64,000 bases of DNA from Pseudobdellovibrionaceae bacterium (GCA_013359135.1 JABWCN010000001.1:62001-126000); one strand, 5' to 3'; numbered from the stretch's first letter, positions 1 to 9,277 are shown. Numbers and translations: made by a program. The notes: a model not told the origin generated them from the letters alone.

Positions 1-560
1 ACTTCTTGATCTAATTCACGATTGGTAGCGGAAATCAAACGGATATCTACTTTAATTGGATCTTTTCCTCCAACTCTAAATATTTCACCCTCTTGAATGA
101 ATCTCAAAAGTTTAGCTTGAATTCCAGGTGAAAGCTCACCGATTTCATCCAGAAATAAAGTTCCACCATTAGCAACCTCAGCAAGGCCTGATTTTTTTGT
201 GTAAGCTCCAGTAAAAGAACCTTTTTCGTGGCCAAATAATTCACTTTCTAATAAAGTTTCTCTAAGAGCACCACAATTGATAGCAACAAAAGGTTTATTT
301 TTTCTCAGTGATCTTTCATGAACTGCCCTAGCTAAAAGTTCTTTGCCTGTTCCTGACTCTCCAAGTACCAAAACATTGGCATTCGAAGGAGCCACTCGGT
401 CAATCATCTTGATTAAACTAGACATCGCCTCTGACTGATAGATAATAGTCCTAGAAGTTTCTGAGGGCTTTGCTGTTTCCATTGGTTTACCCCAAAGAAT
501 CTGATTCTGGGCCTGACTTGTGGGCAGGACCTGAGAAGAGGGTAAAGAATTATCGTTCAT
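1..560 (-). CDS. sigma-54-dependent transcriptional activator, AAA+ domain (3' end beyond the window)
   Basis: Partial gene: the first 186 residues are inside the window and the frame runs off the left edge. It should hydrolyse ATP to open promoters held by sigma-54 RNA polymerase. Visible: Walker A GESGTGKE at residues 67-74, the sigma-54 contact loop as GSFTGA at 114-119 (usual form GAFTGA), Walker B with [12 protein letters not shown] at 132-143, and SATNREL near 177. Only about 45 residues precede the AAA+ domain, so there is no N-terminal receiver domain. Any sensory or DNA-binding part must lie downstream, outside the window. The ATG at 560 has GAAAGGTGG five bases upstream; an in-frame ATG at 596 would add 12 residues but lacks that site. 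It is divergent from the recombinase gene. Its partner sigma factor, rpoN, is also in this window. Confidence 0.93.
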   Translation of the reverse strand, partial: MNDNSLPSSQVLPTSQAQNQILWGKPMETAKPSETSRTIIYQSEAMSSLIKMIDRVAPSNANVLVLGESGTGKELLARAVHERSLRKNKPFVAINCGALRETLLESELFGHEKGSFTGAYTKKSGLAEVANGGTLFLDEIGELSPGIQAKLLRFIQEGEIFRVGGKDPIKVDIRLISATNRELDQE

Positions 561-755
561 ACGTGCCACCTTTCTATGATATTCTTTAAACAACATGTTT
601 TCTTTTTTAGCTCAGCCTTTAAATTTAGTAAAAGCTCTAGTAAAAAGCCGTAGAGGCAGGAGTCTCTAAATGACTCAATGCATTTACGCTTTGCAATATA
701 CTCATTCCTGTGAAGATTTTGCAAGAGAATTTTTGCATGGTGTTAAATTTTTTTT

Positions 756-1688
756 ATGAATTCCATTAAATTTGACCTAACTAAGGTCCAAAAAGAAATA
801 GCTAACTATCTAAAATATATGGAAAATATAAAAATTTCATCCCCTCACACCCTACGGGCGTATAAAAATGACTTAGCTGAGTTTTTTCCAAAAGATCATG
901 AAAGTATTACCGAATTAACTGACTTAAAAAGTTACATTTATAATCAATTAAACGTATGGAAAACTTTAAAGTTATCGTCAAGAAATCGTAAAATTGGCTC
1001 TCTAAAAAGTTTTTTAAATTATTTGTTTGATAGAAAGCTCATAGACACTCGACTTTCAGAAACTGTTCCCACTCCCAAAGTTCCTAAAAAAGTTCCCCAT
1101 TTTATTTCATTTGATGAAGTTCAAAGTTGTCTCAATTTTCTCAATGAAACGGTTAAAAACCCACAAGTTCAAAATTCAGAATCCACAAATCGTAAAAACT
1201 TGCCTCAGCAACAATTACTACTATTTTTACTGTTATACGGCGGAGGTTTAAGGATTTCAGAGGCTTGTGAACTGCAATGGGAACAAGTTTCCCTTTCTCA
1301 ACGTTCGTTAAGAATCACTGGTAAAGGCAGCAAACAAAGAATTGTTGTACTACCTGAACCAATTAACGAACATTTAAAACGGTATAAACAAAATCAACCA
1401 TTTCAAACTAAATTTTTATTTGGTGAGTCTTCCTTAAATCCTAGAATTGGCTACAAATGGATAAAAGATATTGGCCTTAAAACAGGATTAATAAATCACC
1501 TGCACCCTCATGCTCTTAGACACAGTTACGCTACTCACTTACTTTCAAGCGGAGCTAATTTAAGAGTCATTCAAACTCTATTAGGACACGAAAGTCTTGC
1601 TGCTACGGAAAAATATACACATTTAAACCTTAACCAACTCTATCACACTCTTGAAAACAACCATCCACTAGGAAAAAAAATAAAATAG
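756..1688 (+). CDS. xerC: tyrosine recombinase, XerC/XerD family
   Basis: Site-specific recombinase, probably resolving chromosome dimers at dif. It has an N-terminal SAM-like core-binding domain (about residues 10-100) and a C-terminal catalytic domain. The complete catalytic set is visible: R166 in LRISEA, K190 in GKGSKQR, H252 and R255 in HPHALRHSYATH, H278 in LLGHES, and nucleophile Y287 in EKYTHL. At 310 residues it is slightly longer than the usual 295-305, with an insertion near 133-150. The YTHLN tail is closer to XerC than XerD, but the assignment between the two is not certain. The start has only a weak ribosome binding site. It converges on recO, with a terminator hairpin between them. 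Confidence 0.9.
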   Translation: MNSIKFDLTKVQKEIANYLKYMENIKISSPHTLRAYKNDLAEFFPKDHESITELTDLKSYIYNQLNVWKTLKLSSRNRKIGSLKSFLNYLFDRKLIDTRLSETVPTPKVPKKVPHFISFDEVQSCLNFLNETVKNPQVQNSESTNRKNLPQQQLLLFLLLYGGGLRISEACELQWEQVSLSQRSLRITGKGSKQRIVVLPEPINEHLKRYKQNQPFQTKFLFGESSLNPRIGYKWIKDIGLKTGLINHLHPHALRHSYATHLLSSGANLRVIQTLLGHESLAATEKYTHLNLNQLYHTLENNHPLGKKIK

Positions 1689-1726
1689 AACACCACAGGT
1701 TTTTATTGTCGAATGTAGTGTTCTAT
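1685..1726 (-). terminator. hairpin terminator at the end of the recO operon
   Basis: Inverted repeat with arms 1685-1697 and 1714-1726, one mismatch, and a 16-base loop. Read on the minus strand the hairpin is followed by a T-rich run (TTTTATTTTTTTT, within 1674-1686). It overlaps the last codons of recO, which ends at 1703, and the stop of the facing recombinase gene. The plus strand has no T-run after it, so it serves mainly the minus-strand transcript. Confidence 0.65.
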
Positions 1727-2305
1727 CGTTGATTCAATAACCGACATATTAATTTTATCTGTTTCAATTCTTTCACGAAGCTTTTCATGCGCTGACAAAC
1801 TTTGTTGTAAATATGGTAACATCCAAGATTCCAAAGACAGAACTCCCTGCTCTGATAAAAATTTTAAATAAAACTGTAATTTAAGAATAAGTAAATCACT
1901 AGTTTTAATGAGATTTTCTTTGTTTAAATTTTTAAGACTATGACCTAGTAGATTATACAAGGCTTCTGAGTCTTGAACACCCTCTTGACTGACTCTTAAG
2001 ATACAGTCAACCGCATGCAAAGCAAACTCTAAGATATCATAGTCTTTTCTGAGATTGTAAAAATCATTAATTAATTGAGCTTCTTCCAAAGTATTCAACT
2101 GATTTTTTTCTTCTTTATTAGTAAAAGTTAACTTTACATAATGTGTTGGCTCAAAAACACCACCGCCAAAACGTTTTTTACTTTTCAAGGCACTTCTAGC
2201 TAGAAATGATTTTTTTTCACCCTTATTTGACAAAGCCGTGATGATCAAATCGGCTTCTGAATACTTAACTTTCTTTAAAATTATAAAATAACCTGTCTCT
2301 TGCAA
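1703..2305 (-). CDS. recO: DNA repair protein RecO
   Basis: Recombination mediator that helps load RecA on SSB-coated DNA in the RecFOR pathway. The N-terminal stretch is typical of the RecO OB-fold: a GYFIILKKVKYSEADLI start, then LSNKGEKKSFLARSALKSKK and a short GG turn. The rest is a helical domain. At 200 residues it is shorter than the E. coli protein (about 240), as in several distant bacteria. The apparent start is TTG at 2305, three bases after the stop of the upstream gene, which indicates translational coupling. Confidence 0.85.
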   Translation of the reverse strand: MQETGYFIILKKVKYSEADLIITALSNKGEKKSFLARSALKSKKRFGGGVFEPTHYVKLTFTNKEEKNQLNTLEEAQLINDFYNLRKDYDILEFALHAVDCILRVSQEGVQDSEALYNLLGHSLKNLNKENLIKTSDLLILKLQFYLKFLSEQGVLSLESWMLPYLQQSLSAHEKLRERIETDKINMSVIESTIEHYIRQ

Positions 2306-2308
2306 AAT

Positions 2309-3304
2309 TTATATTTCCCAAGAACTTTGCTCTAAAATTTCTTTCACTAAATTTTTAAGTAAATCTAGTGATGGAACATCTTTACTATTCCTAAATTTTA
2401 AAAATAATAACTGACAACATATTTCTTTTTTTAATTCAGGAGTAAACCATTTTTGCAAAGCCTTGTTACTAAGAATTGAACAAGAAGCCAGAGAAGACAG
2501 ATATGTATATCCTTGAGCTATTAATTTTTTCTCTAAGACGTCTGTATGAATTGTTGGAAAATGCAATAAAGCTCTATCATAACTATAATTTACACCTCCA
2601 AATTTTTCTTTCATATCATAATTAAGTGAAGAAAGTTTTTCAACTTCTTGCTTTAGCGCTAAATCCTTGTGAACTTTATTTTCTTCAAATCTTCTTTGTA
2701 ATTCATTTACAATCTTTATCGTATCACCAACTGTGTTTATTTTTTGATAAGCTCCTAATAAGGAATTAACTTTAAATTTTTCTCCCAATTCTACCACTGT
2801 CATTTGCCCATCTACATATGAAATTTGCGCACTCAAGGGGTAAAAACTCTTATCACTAGGTACTGACATTGGTATATGTTTCACCGAAATTGCATAAATC
2901 TTTTTATGACTTAAAAGATTCTCTAAATCTCCAAAATTAAAAATTTCACCAGTTAATGGATGATCTTCAGGATAAAAAAGAAATAAAGTGTCTTTTTTTA
3001 ACCCCTCAACAAATGAAATCAAATTGTCTTTATCAGTCTGGACTTGATCAAAATTGAAATTTTGAATTTGATAACCTTCTTTTAAAAAATGTCCATAAAT
3101 ACTTTCAAGCCAAGGAGTTACACCCTTGATAAAAGCCACACTTCTTTTATGGGCAAATAACTGGGCCAACGGTATAACCGTATCAAAACAGGCTAAATAA
3201 GGATTCTCGTAAACACGCAGATGATTCTCTTTTGCCAACTTCTTTTTAAGTTCTGAGTTAATTAAATCCCATTTTTCAGGATAATAAAGCCAATCCAACA
3301 CCAT
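2309..3304 (-). CDS. unrecognised protein upstream of recO, possibly PLP-transferase-like fold
   Basis: 331 residues, no signal peptide, no obvious membrane segment. The middle part (about residues 80-150: a YPEDHPLTGEI stretch, then a strand-rich KKIYAISVKH) resembles the NPxNPTG and cofactor-lysine regions of fold-type I aminotransferases. Conserved catalytic motifs are not clear, so an enzyme role is not supported. It is the first gene of a two-gene operon with recO (3-base gap). Its ATG at 3304 sits in a 207-base region shared with the divergent outer-membrane gene. I do not recognise the family with confidence. Confidence 0.6.
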   Translation of the reverse strand: MVLDWLYYPEKWDLINSELKKKLAKENHLRVYENPYLACFDTVIPLAQLFAHKRSVAFIKGVTPWLESIYGHFLKEGYQIQNFNFDQVQTDKDNLISFVEGLKKDTLFLFYPEDHPLTGEIFNFGDLENLLSHKKIYAISVKHIPMSVPSDKSFYPLSAQISYVDGQMTVVELGEKFKVNSLLGAYQKINTVGDTIKIVNELQRRFEENKVHKDLALKQEVEKLSSLNYDMKEKFGGVNYSYDRALLHFPTIHTDVLEKKLIAQGYTYLSSLASCSILSNKALQKWFTPELKKEICCQLLFLKFRNSKDVPSLDLLKNLVKEILEQSSWEI

Positions 3305-3454
3305 GCTTCTAATTAAATCTTATTTACACACTAATGACTATAAAAAACTTGAGTACAAGAAGCCCGCTCAAAAGATCATTAGCAAACTAGTTAGTTTCTT
3401 CCTATCCTTAGGTCAGACTCTAAGCTGGTTCAATAATAAGACATACAAAAAACA

Positions 3455-3483
3455 TTGTTCATCTCTTAGCGAAAGTCTATCCT
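3455..3483 (+). promoter_or_regulatory. candidate sigma-70-type promoter for the outer-membrane gene at 3512
   Basis: TTGTTC at 3455-3460 and TATCCT at 3478-3483 are separated by 17 bases. A start near 3490 would give a short leader containing the strong ribosome binding site AGGAGG at 3502-3507. The rest of the 3305-3511 gap holds nothing else I can support. A 60-codon open frame there has no ribosome binding site. Confidence 0.4.
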
Positions 3484-3511
3484 AATTGGGAAACTAATAT
3501 CAGGAGGACTC

Positions 3512-4126
3512 ATGTCTAAATTTATTGTACTTTTATTATCGATTTTATGCTTTCATTCCGCCAATGCTCTTGTTGAAGCTAGACTCAGTTATGGTCTTCT
3601 CGGAAGTAATCCAGATCTAGCTTCGATCTATGTTCCTGGAGGAACAAGCGCAGTACCAACTATTGTTCCCAATATGGGCCTTGGAGTAGATGCCATTTTT
3701 GTAATTCCTATCGTAGGCTTGGGTGGTGGTATCCGTTATGAAAACCTTGGTTTTACAGCAAGCTCTGGAGGACTTGAATACAAATCTCAGCTAACAAGAA
3801 CTTCTTTGATTGTAAATTACAGAATTATTAATACTCTAATTTACCTAGGCCCAATAGCAACTCTTGGAATTTCTCATTCAAATAATATCAAATGGTCAGA
3901 TTCTAATATGAATGTCTCTGCAGATTTAACTCCCGATTCTACCTCATCATATTCTGTAGGTTTAGAGGCAGGTGTTGGTCTTCTTGGATTTATCATAGGT
4001 GCTGAAGTTGGATATCAAAATCTAAAATGGACCTCACTAAAAGATTCCAAATCTACTATCACAACAACTCCTAATTTAGATATGAGTGGAACCTATGCAA
4101 AAATCATGTTGGGCTTTGGAATTTAA
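3512..4126 (+). CDS. small outer-membrane beta-barrel protein
   Basis: 204 residues with a clear Sec signal peptide (MSKFIVLLLSILCFHSANA, cleavage near residue 19). After it come alternating hydrophobic/polar strands rich in Gly, Tyr and Ser. The end, YAKIMLGFGI, is a typical last strand of an 8-stranded OmpA-like or OprF-like barrel. No enzymatic motif is seen. AGGAGG lies five bases before the ATG. It faces the YiiX-type hydrolase gene with a 4-base gap. Function beyond location is unknown. Confidence 0.75.
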   Translation: MSKFIVLLLSILCFHSANALVEARLSYGLLGSNPDLASIYVPGGTSAVPTIVPNMGLGVDAIFVIPIVGLGGGIRYENLGFTASSGGLEYKSQLTRTSLIVNYRIINTLIYLGPIATLGISHSNNIKWSDSNMNVSADLTPDSTSSYSVGLEAGVGLLGFIIGAEVGYQNLKWTSLKDSKSTITTTPNLDMSGTYAKIMLGFGI

Positions 4127-4130
4127 AACT

Positions 4131-5687
4131 TTACCCCAAACAATTTCTATTTTTAAATAACTGATTCAACTGCGAATCTTTATCAAGGCACTCACTGTAT
4201 TTTATAGAGTTAAGAAAATTCAACATCTCTTGAAAATGAAGTGAGTGACCATTCTTCTGGTAAAAATCTTGTTCATAGATAAATAATTTTTCTTCAAAAA
4301 ACTTTGAAATTTCTTCGAAATACATAATTGTACTCAAAGACTCCATAGGCATATGTTTTGGAAACTTATCTTCATAAAAACCCAACATCCTCAAAGCTTT
4401 TGCTAAGTATACTTTCATATTCACTATCAAATTTGGTTGCAGTTGGTAATTCTCTTGTATCATCCAATTATACAAACTTTGAATGATGGCATCTTGCATT
4501 CTTATCTTTCTTAACAAAGTCGTTTTTGATCTGTTCATAGATGATTCTAAAAAACGATAGTCGGCAACCAATTGAAATCGAGAATCAAACTCAATATCCC
4601 CAGGTGAGAAAAGCGTATCCATTGAAATACCCATAGACTTCAAGAATGGAGTCGATTTAAATTTTGTTACCAATGTCTTGTACTGAGGTAAATGAGTTTT
4701 AAACTCAGAAGCTTTTAAAAAAGAATTCTCTATTAACTCAGAACAAAACATTTGGCTTTGATCTTGAGCATTCATATTAAAATCATAAGGAATATTTTTA
4801 TTGTGCGACTGGATAAACTCTGTAGCAATTTTAAAAGCCTCTCGACCTGCCTTTAAGGCTACTTCTTTGTCTTCAAATCGCAGTAAAACTACTCTTGGAT
4901 CCTTCTGCGTCAACCAATCATTTAAACTGGAAATTTTAGATCCATAGGGAATTAATGCCTCTACAATGACTTTTTCATTGTTTTCATCTAACCCAACGAT
5001 AGCTAGATGGCTAAACTGCATCTCTGCATCGCCAATCCTTGCAATCATAGCACTCATATAACTTTGCCCTCGAATCATTAAAATATCTCCGGAATGTAGC
5101 ATATCTTTGATATCGCCAATCTTCCTAAGAATGCCACTCGATGAATCACCTTTTTCAAAATTTGACATCAATTGAGGAGATTTTGCCTGAAGAATACCAG
5201 ATTCACTAGGCACAATAACATTTTGATCTACAAGCCACTCTATAAGCATTTCTTCCATAAATCGAATATACCTAGTAGCAGTTTTAATGGACTGTAAGCA
5301 CTGATAATTTAGTTTATTATCTACTGCTAACTCTTTTTGCTTATCCCTTATCAAACCTCTTATCTGAAACAAGCGATTCAGAGTTTCTATACCTTGCTCT
5401 TTCAAAATTTGTTTATCATTATCAGTTCTTGGAAAAAAACTATTACTTGTTAAATTGTCGATCTTCTTAATCCGCTCTAGTATGTAATCTACACAATTTT
5501 GCGAATCATTTTTAAGTGTCTTTAACACTAAGTAATTCTCTTTTACCTTTTCAACAAAGTTAAGTGGCTTATCAACCAAAGTTTTAACATCCTGAACTAG
5601 TTCTTTATGTTCTTGAGCTACTAATACTTGAGATAAGAGAATAATAGTAAAACTCAACTTGAATACAAAACTGAAGCTCTTATTCAT
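4131..5687 (-). CDS. secreted YiiX/YebB-type permuted papain-like cysteine hydrolase
   Basis: Probably a periplasmic hydrolase or amidase. After a signal peptide (about residues 1-25) and a helical region there is a permuted NlpC/P60 core. It shows SGDILMIRG, the catalytic His in FSHLAIVG, an acidic residue in VEALIP, and the catalytic Cys in MFCSELIENSF; these lie near residues 227, 243 and 315 counted from the chosen start. A C-terminal helical region of about 190 residues follows. I chose ATG at 5687, with AAGGAAG upstream, over an in-frame GTG at 5714. The substrate cannot be read from the sequence: peptidoglycan peptides or lipid amides are possible. A terminator follows upstream, after the nuo operon. 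Confidence 0.75.
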   Translation of the reverse strand: MNKSFSFVFKLSFTIILLSQVLVAQEHKELVQDVKTLVDKPLNFVEKVKENYLVLKTLKNDSQNCVDYILERIKKIDNLTSNSFFPRTDNDKQILKEQGIETLNRLFQIRGLIRDKQKELAVDNKLNYQCLQSIKTATRYIRFMEEMLIEWLVDQNVIVPSESGILQAKSPQLMSNFEKGDSSSGILRKIGDIKDMLHSGDILMIRGQSYMSAMIARIGDAEMQFSHLAIVGLDENNEKVIVEALIPYGSKISSLNDWLTQKDPRVVLLRFEDKEVALKAGREAFKIATEFIQSHNKNIPYDFNMNAQDQSQMFCSELIENSFLKASEFKTHLPQYKTLVTKFKSTPFLKSMGISMDTLFSPGDIEFDSRFQLVADYRFLESSMNRSKTTLLRKIRMQDAIIQSLYNWMIQENYQLQPNLIVNMKVYLAKALRMLGFYEDKFPKHMPMESLSTIMYFEEISKFFEEKLFIYEQDFYQKNGHSLHFQEMLNFLNSIKYSECLDKDSQLNQLFKNRNCLG

Positions 5688-5788
5688 TCTTTTAACTTCC
5701 TTGTTAAAGCCCACTCTAATGATACTATAGTACTTTCAACAAAGTTCCAATATAGGAGCTATTTCAGACCAGGTCTTGTTACACTAAA

Positions 5789-5820
5789 AAAAAAAGCAGC
5801 CCTCAAAGACTGCTTTTTTT
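5789..5820 (-). terminator. bidirectional rho-independent terminator after the nuo operon
   Basis: Perfect 11-base stem (5789-5799 with 5810-5820) around a 10-base loop. The stem combines a GCAG/CTGC core with flanking A7 and T7 runs, so it works in both directions. It lies 65 bases beyond the nuoI stop and separates nuo from the YiiX-type gene. Confidence 0.85.
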
Positions 5821-5884
5821 AAACTTAAAATTTACTAAGCTAGGACTCTATCTCACCCTAAATTAGTTCTTAATAATCTTCTCT

Positions 5885-6409
5885 TTAAATACCTTCTTTG
5901 TGTCTCTCTTCGTCATCAACGTGAGACTGGATACCACCCTTTAAAGCAGGTCTGTAAGCCAAATGATTAATATCATATGTAAAATTACTTCCACTTAATC
6001 CTGGTGTCTGCCATTCTGGACCTAAACGAATGGCGTCTACAGGACAAGCTTCTTCACAGAATCCGCAAAAAACGCAGCGAAGAATATCAATCTCGTAACT
6101 AATAGGAAATTTTTCTACTTTAGGATCAGGATTTTCACTAGCTGTAATTTTAATACACTCAGCAGGACAGTTAGTTGCACACAACATACAAGCCGTACAT
6201 CTCAGGCTTCCATCCTTTTTAACAGTTAAAATATGATTTCCTTTAAAGCGTGGACCATACTCGTACTTCTCTTCTGGATAGTTGATTGTCTGCATTGATT
6301 TTTTTGAAATCAAATTTTTCAACAAATGCTTCATGGTGATCCCAAGACCACCAATAACGCCAGGAAGATACCATTTACTTTTTTGAGCGGAATTTTGCAC
6401 AATACTCAT
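5885..6409 (-). CDS. nuoI: NADH-quinone oxidoreductase subunit I
   Basis: Complex I peripheral-arm subunit carrying clusters N6a and N6b, which pass electrons towards NuoB. Two ferredoxin motifs are visible: C71-x2-C74-x2-C77-x3-C81 and C112-x2-C115-x2-C118-x3-C122, each ending in CP. An N-terminal amphipathic stretch (residues 12-35) fits membrane contact. It overlaps the nuoG stop by 4 bases (ATGA), so the two are translationally coupled. Last gene of this nuo cluster; the membrane subunits H, J-N do not follow. Confidence 0.95.
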   Translation of the reverse strand: MSIVQNSAQKSKWYLPGVIGGLGITMKHLLKNLISKKSMQTINYPEEKYEYGPRFKGNHILTVKKDGSLRCTACMLCATNCPAECIKITASENPDPKVEKFPISYEIDILRCVFCGFCEEACPVDAIRLGPEWQTPGLSGSNFTYDINHLAYRPALKGGIQSHVDDEERHKEGI

Positions 6410-8007
6410 AGAGTTCCTCTTTTAAAGACAAATTCGTTTTTCTTTCTGTGTTCCAATTGAACTTGATCTGATCTTCTCTGAGACTCAACAAAGGCCGGCT
6501 TTTCTACAGCTGAAGGTAAAGTTAAATTTTTACCTGCAAACAATATTGCAACTTCTGTTAAAGTTAACGTTTCGTGAAGAATTGTCGTGGCCTTTTTAAA
6601 TTTTTGTTCAAGACCAGAGTGGTTTACGAAAGTACCTTCTTTCTCAACGAATGACTTTAATGGAATAACAAAAATGTTCTTGTTTTTAACTTTTCCTGAA
6701 TCAGAAGTTAACGCCTCAACCTTTGCAGCACCTAACCAAATCAAATTTTCAGCCTTAGAAAATAAAGCTAACTTAGAATCCATATCTGCAAATACAGATA
6801 AATTTTCTGGACCAGCAACTATAAGATTTTTTATTGATTTAGACTCTAAAGACTTCTCTAAATCTTGCCACTCAGTTTTAATTTGATGTTTTTCAAAAAC
6901 TTTCAATAAACCCTTGGTGTTAGGATTTTTATCTCCTCTAATCAATAAACCATCGAAATCACCCATTTGCTTTTCATTTTGATTCCAATGATATACTTTT
7001 TTTATACCAAACTCTTTACTAAGAGTTCCAATGAAAGAATCATACTCCTCAGAGGTGTATTGTCCGGTCAAAACTACTGCTGTTTGATCTTTTCCAGACT
7101 TAACAAGCTGGTGTAATTCTTTAGCCAAGGCTCCAGGCAACATAGTTTCTAGAGAAGCTCCCCCAAGTTTTTTAATACCTTTTTCAAAGCGATTTTCTTT
7201 ATTTGCAAACTGGTAGATGTTTCTTCCTTCATCACACATCCAGTAACCATTAACTTGTTCATTATGAACTGGTTTTACTCGGAACATACCTTCTTTATTG
7301 AAGTACACTTTCACATTACAACCAGTAGAACAACCATTACAAACAGTATCTGAGTCCTTAAGATACCAAACTCTTTGCTTAAATCGAAAATCTTTAGAAG
7401 TTAAAGCACCAACTGGACAAATATCAACTGTGTTTAAAGAATATTTATTGTCTAGGCTTTTACCTTCAACACAACCAATTTCTGAACGATCACCCCGATT
7501 AAAAATTCCTAGTTCATTCGTTTTAGAAACTTCCTCTGTGAAACGAACACATCGAGAGCACAAAATACATCGTTCTGAATCCAAGACAACTGTTGGCCCC
7601 AGATCAACTACTTTATGTTTTTTAACTTTTTTCTCGGCCATCTCTGGTTCGTATTTTCCAAAAGCCATGTATTGCTCTTGAAGTCCACACTCTCCAGCTT
7701 GGTCACAAATAGGACAATCTAATGGGTGATTGATCAAATGAAAATCAAGAACCCATTTCACTCCCTCTTTCACCTTGTCCGATTTTGTAGAGACCTTCAT
7801 GCCCTCAGTTACTGTCGTGTTACATGCAATCTGTGGTCTTGGATTACCTTCGATATCACAAATACAGAGACGACAAACACCAGCCACACTCAACCCTGGA
7901 TGATAACAGTAATGTGCTATGGGTTCGTCGGCTTTTTTAAAAGCCTCCATGATTGTTTGTCCATCTTTTACTTCGACTTCTTTTCCATTAATGGTGCATT
8001 TGGGCAT
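6406..8007 (-). CDS. nuoG: NADH-quinone oxidoreductase subunit G, short form
   Basis: Iron-sulfur subunit of the complex I N-module. Ligands seen: a [2Fe-2S] set C34, C45, C48, C62; a His-Cys cluster H94, C98, C101, C107; a 4Fe-4S set C147, C150, C153, C197; and C223-x2-C226-x3-C230-x27-C258, the spacing of the off-pathway N7 cluster. Only about 270 residues of the molybdopterin-oxidoreductase-like domain follow. The total of 533 residues is shorter than E. coli NuoG (about 900), so the C-terminal domain is reduced. It overlaps nuoF by 20 bases and nuoI by 4. Confidence 0.93.
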   Translation of the reverse strand: MPKCTINGKEVEVKDGQTIMEAFKKADEPIAHYCYHPGLSVAGVCRLCICDIEGNPRPQIACNTTVTEGMKVSTKSDKVKEGVKWVLDFHLINHPLDCPICDQAGECGLQEQYMAFGKYEPEMAEKKVKKHKVVDLGPTVVLDSERCILCSRCVRFTEEVSKTNELGIFNRGDRSEIGCVEGKSLDNKYSLNTVDICPVGALTSKDFRFKQRVWYLKDSDTVCNGCSTGCNVKVYFNKEGMFRVKPVHNEQVNGYWMCDEGRNIYQFANKENRFEKGIKKLGGASLETMLPGALAKELHQLVKSGKDQTAVVLTGQYTSEEYDSFIGTLSKEFGIKKVYHWNQNEKQMGDFDGLLIRGDKNPNTKGLLKVFEKHQIKTEWQDLEKSLESKSIKNLIVAGPENLSVFADMDSKLALFSKAENLIWLGAAKVEALTSDSGKVKNKNIFVIPLKSFVEKEGTFVNHSGLEQKFKKATTILHETLTLTEVAILFAGKNLTLPSAVEKPAFVESQRRSDQVQLEHRKKNEFVFKRGTL

Positions 8008-9277
8008 AGAAGTTTCCTCTCACTTTAGAACGTCCTTCTCGAACATAAAATTCAAACTCATCTCTAAACTTAGACACAAAACTTAATACTGGCAGAGCCG
8101 CTGCATCTGAAAGGGCACAAATAGTTCTACCTTTCATATTGTCAGCAACCTTAATTAACAAATCAATATCTTGTAACCGACCACGACCCTCTAGAATTGA
8201 ATGAACTATTTTATTTAACCAACCAGTTCCTTCTCTACAAGGAGTACACTGACCACAAGATTCATGGTGATAGAAATGCATCAAAACTCCTAACATATCC
8301 ACCATGCATTGAGAGTCATCGATAACAATCACAGCTCCAGAACCAAGCATTGTACCTAATCCTGCAAGACATTCATAATCCAGTGTGGCTTTAGCCACTT
8401 CTTCTGCTGTTAAAACAGGTGCAGAAGATCCTCCAGGAATCACAGCCTTAAGCTTTCTTCCGGGCTTCATTCCACCACCCTCTTTCATAATCAAATCCAT
8501 CAAGGGATAACCCAATGGAACTTCATAATTTCCTGGGGTTTTTACATTTCCACTTAACGAAAATAATTTGGTTCCCGCCGCCTTTTCAGTTCCATACTTT
8601 CGATAGCCTTGGGCACCATCTCTGATAATATACTTCACAGCAGCTAGAGTTTCGACATTATTTACAATAGTTGGCTTTCTTAGATAACCCTGAACCGCAG
8701 GAAAAGGTGGCTTTAATTTGGGTTGCCCTTTCGAACCTTCTAAAGAAGAAATCAAACCAGTCTCTTCACCACAAATATATGCACCAGCTCCACGATAAAC
8801 ATCCATATCATGATCAAATCCAGAACCTAAAATATTTTTACCAAGATAACCAGCCTTATACGCCTCTTCGATTGCTTGTTCTAAAACTTTGATAGGAAAA
8901 TCATACTCACCACGAACATAAATATAACTTTTTTTAGAACCAACCGCGAAAGAAGAAATAATCATCCCTTCAATCAATTGATGAGGAGCTCTCTCCATCA
9001 TTAAACGATCTTTAAAAGTTCCTGGTTCACCTTCATCAGCATTACAAACTAAATATCTTGGTTCATTATTTTTTGGAAGAAAACTCCACTTCATACCTGT
9101 AGAAAAGCCCGCTCCTCCACGACCTCTCAGCCCACTTGCCTTCACTTCGTCAATAATCTGTTGGGGCTGCATTTTGAGGGCTTTATCTAATTGTACATAG
9201 CCACCGTGTTTTTTATAACCATCAAGAAAACGGAACTCATCAAGATGATAGAATTCGGTAAGGTATTTGACTTCCAT
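7988..9277 (-). CDS. nuoF: NADH-quinone oxidoreductase subunit F
   Basis: NADH- and FMN-binding subunit where electrons enter complex I. The FMN-site loop GRGGAGF lies at 52-58, NADH-binding Gly-rich stretches follow (CNADEGEPGTFKDR at 78-91, GAGAYICGEETGL at 163-175), and the N3 cluster ligands are C341, C344, C347 and C387. At 429 residues it has the normal family length. Its start codon shares one base with the nuoE stop (TAATG). Confidence 0.96.
   Translation of the reverse strand: MEVKYLTEFYHLDEFRFLDGYKKHGGYVQLDKALKMQPQQIIDEVKASGLRGRGGAGFSTGMKWSFLPKNNEPRYLVCNADEGEPGTFKDRLMMERAPHQLIEGMIISSFAVGSKKSYIYVRGEYDFPIKVLEQAIEEAYKAGYLGKNILGSGFDHDMDVYRGAGAYICGEETGLISSLEGSKGQPKLKPPFPAVQGYLRKPTIVNNVETLAAVKYIIRDGAQGYRKYGTEKAAGTKLFSLSGNVKTPGNYEVPLGYPLMDLIMKEGGGMKPGRKLKAVIPGGSSAPVLTAEEVAKATLDYECLAGLGTMLGSGAVIVIDDSQCMVDMLGVLMHFYHHESCGQCTPCREGTGWLNKIVHSILEGRGRLQDIDLLIKVADNMKGRTICALSDAAALPVLSFVSKFRDEFEFYVREGRSKVRGNFYAQMHH

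Noticed and set aside
3303-3485. 60-codon open frame on the plus strand upstream of the barrel gene
   Set aside because: No ribosome binding site, basic low-complexity composition, and it overlaps the start of the divergent gene and the presumed promoter.
7298-8028. Plus-strand open frames opposite nuoG and nuoF
   Set aside because: They lie antisense to highly conserved subunits and have no ribosome binding sites or family features.
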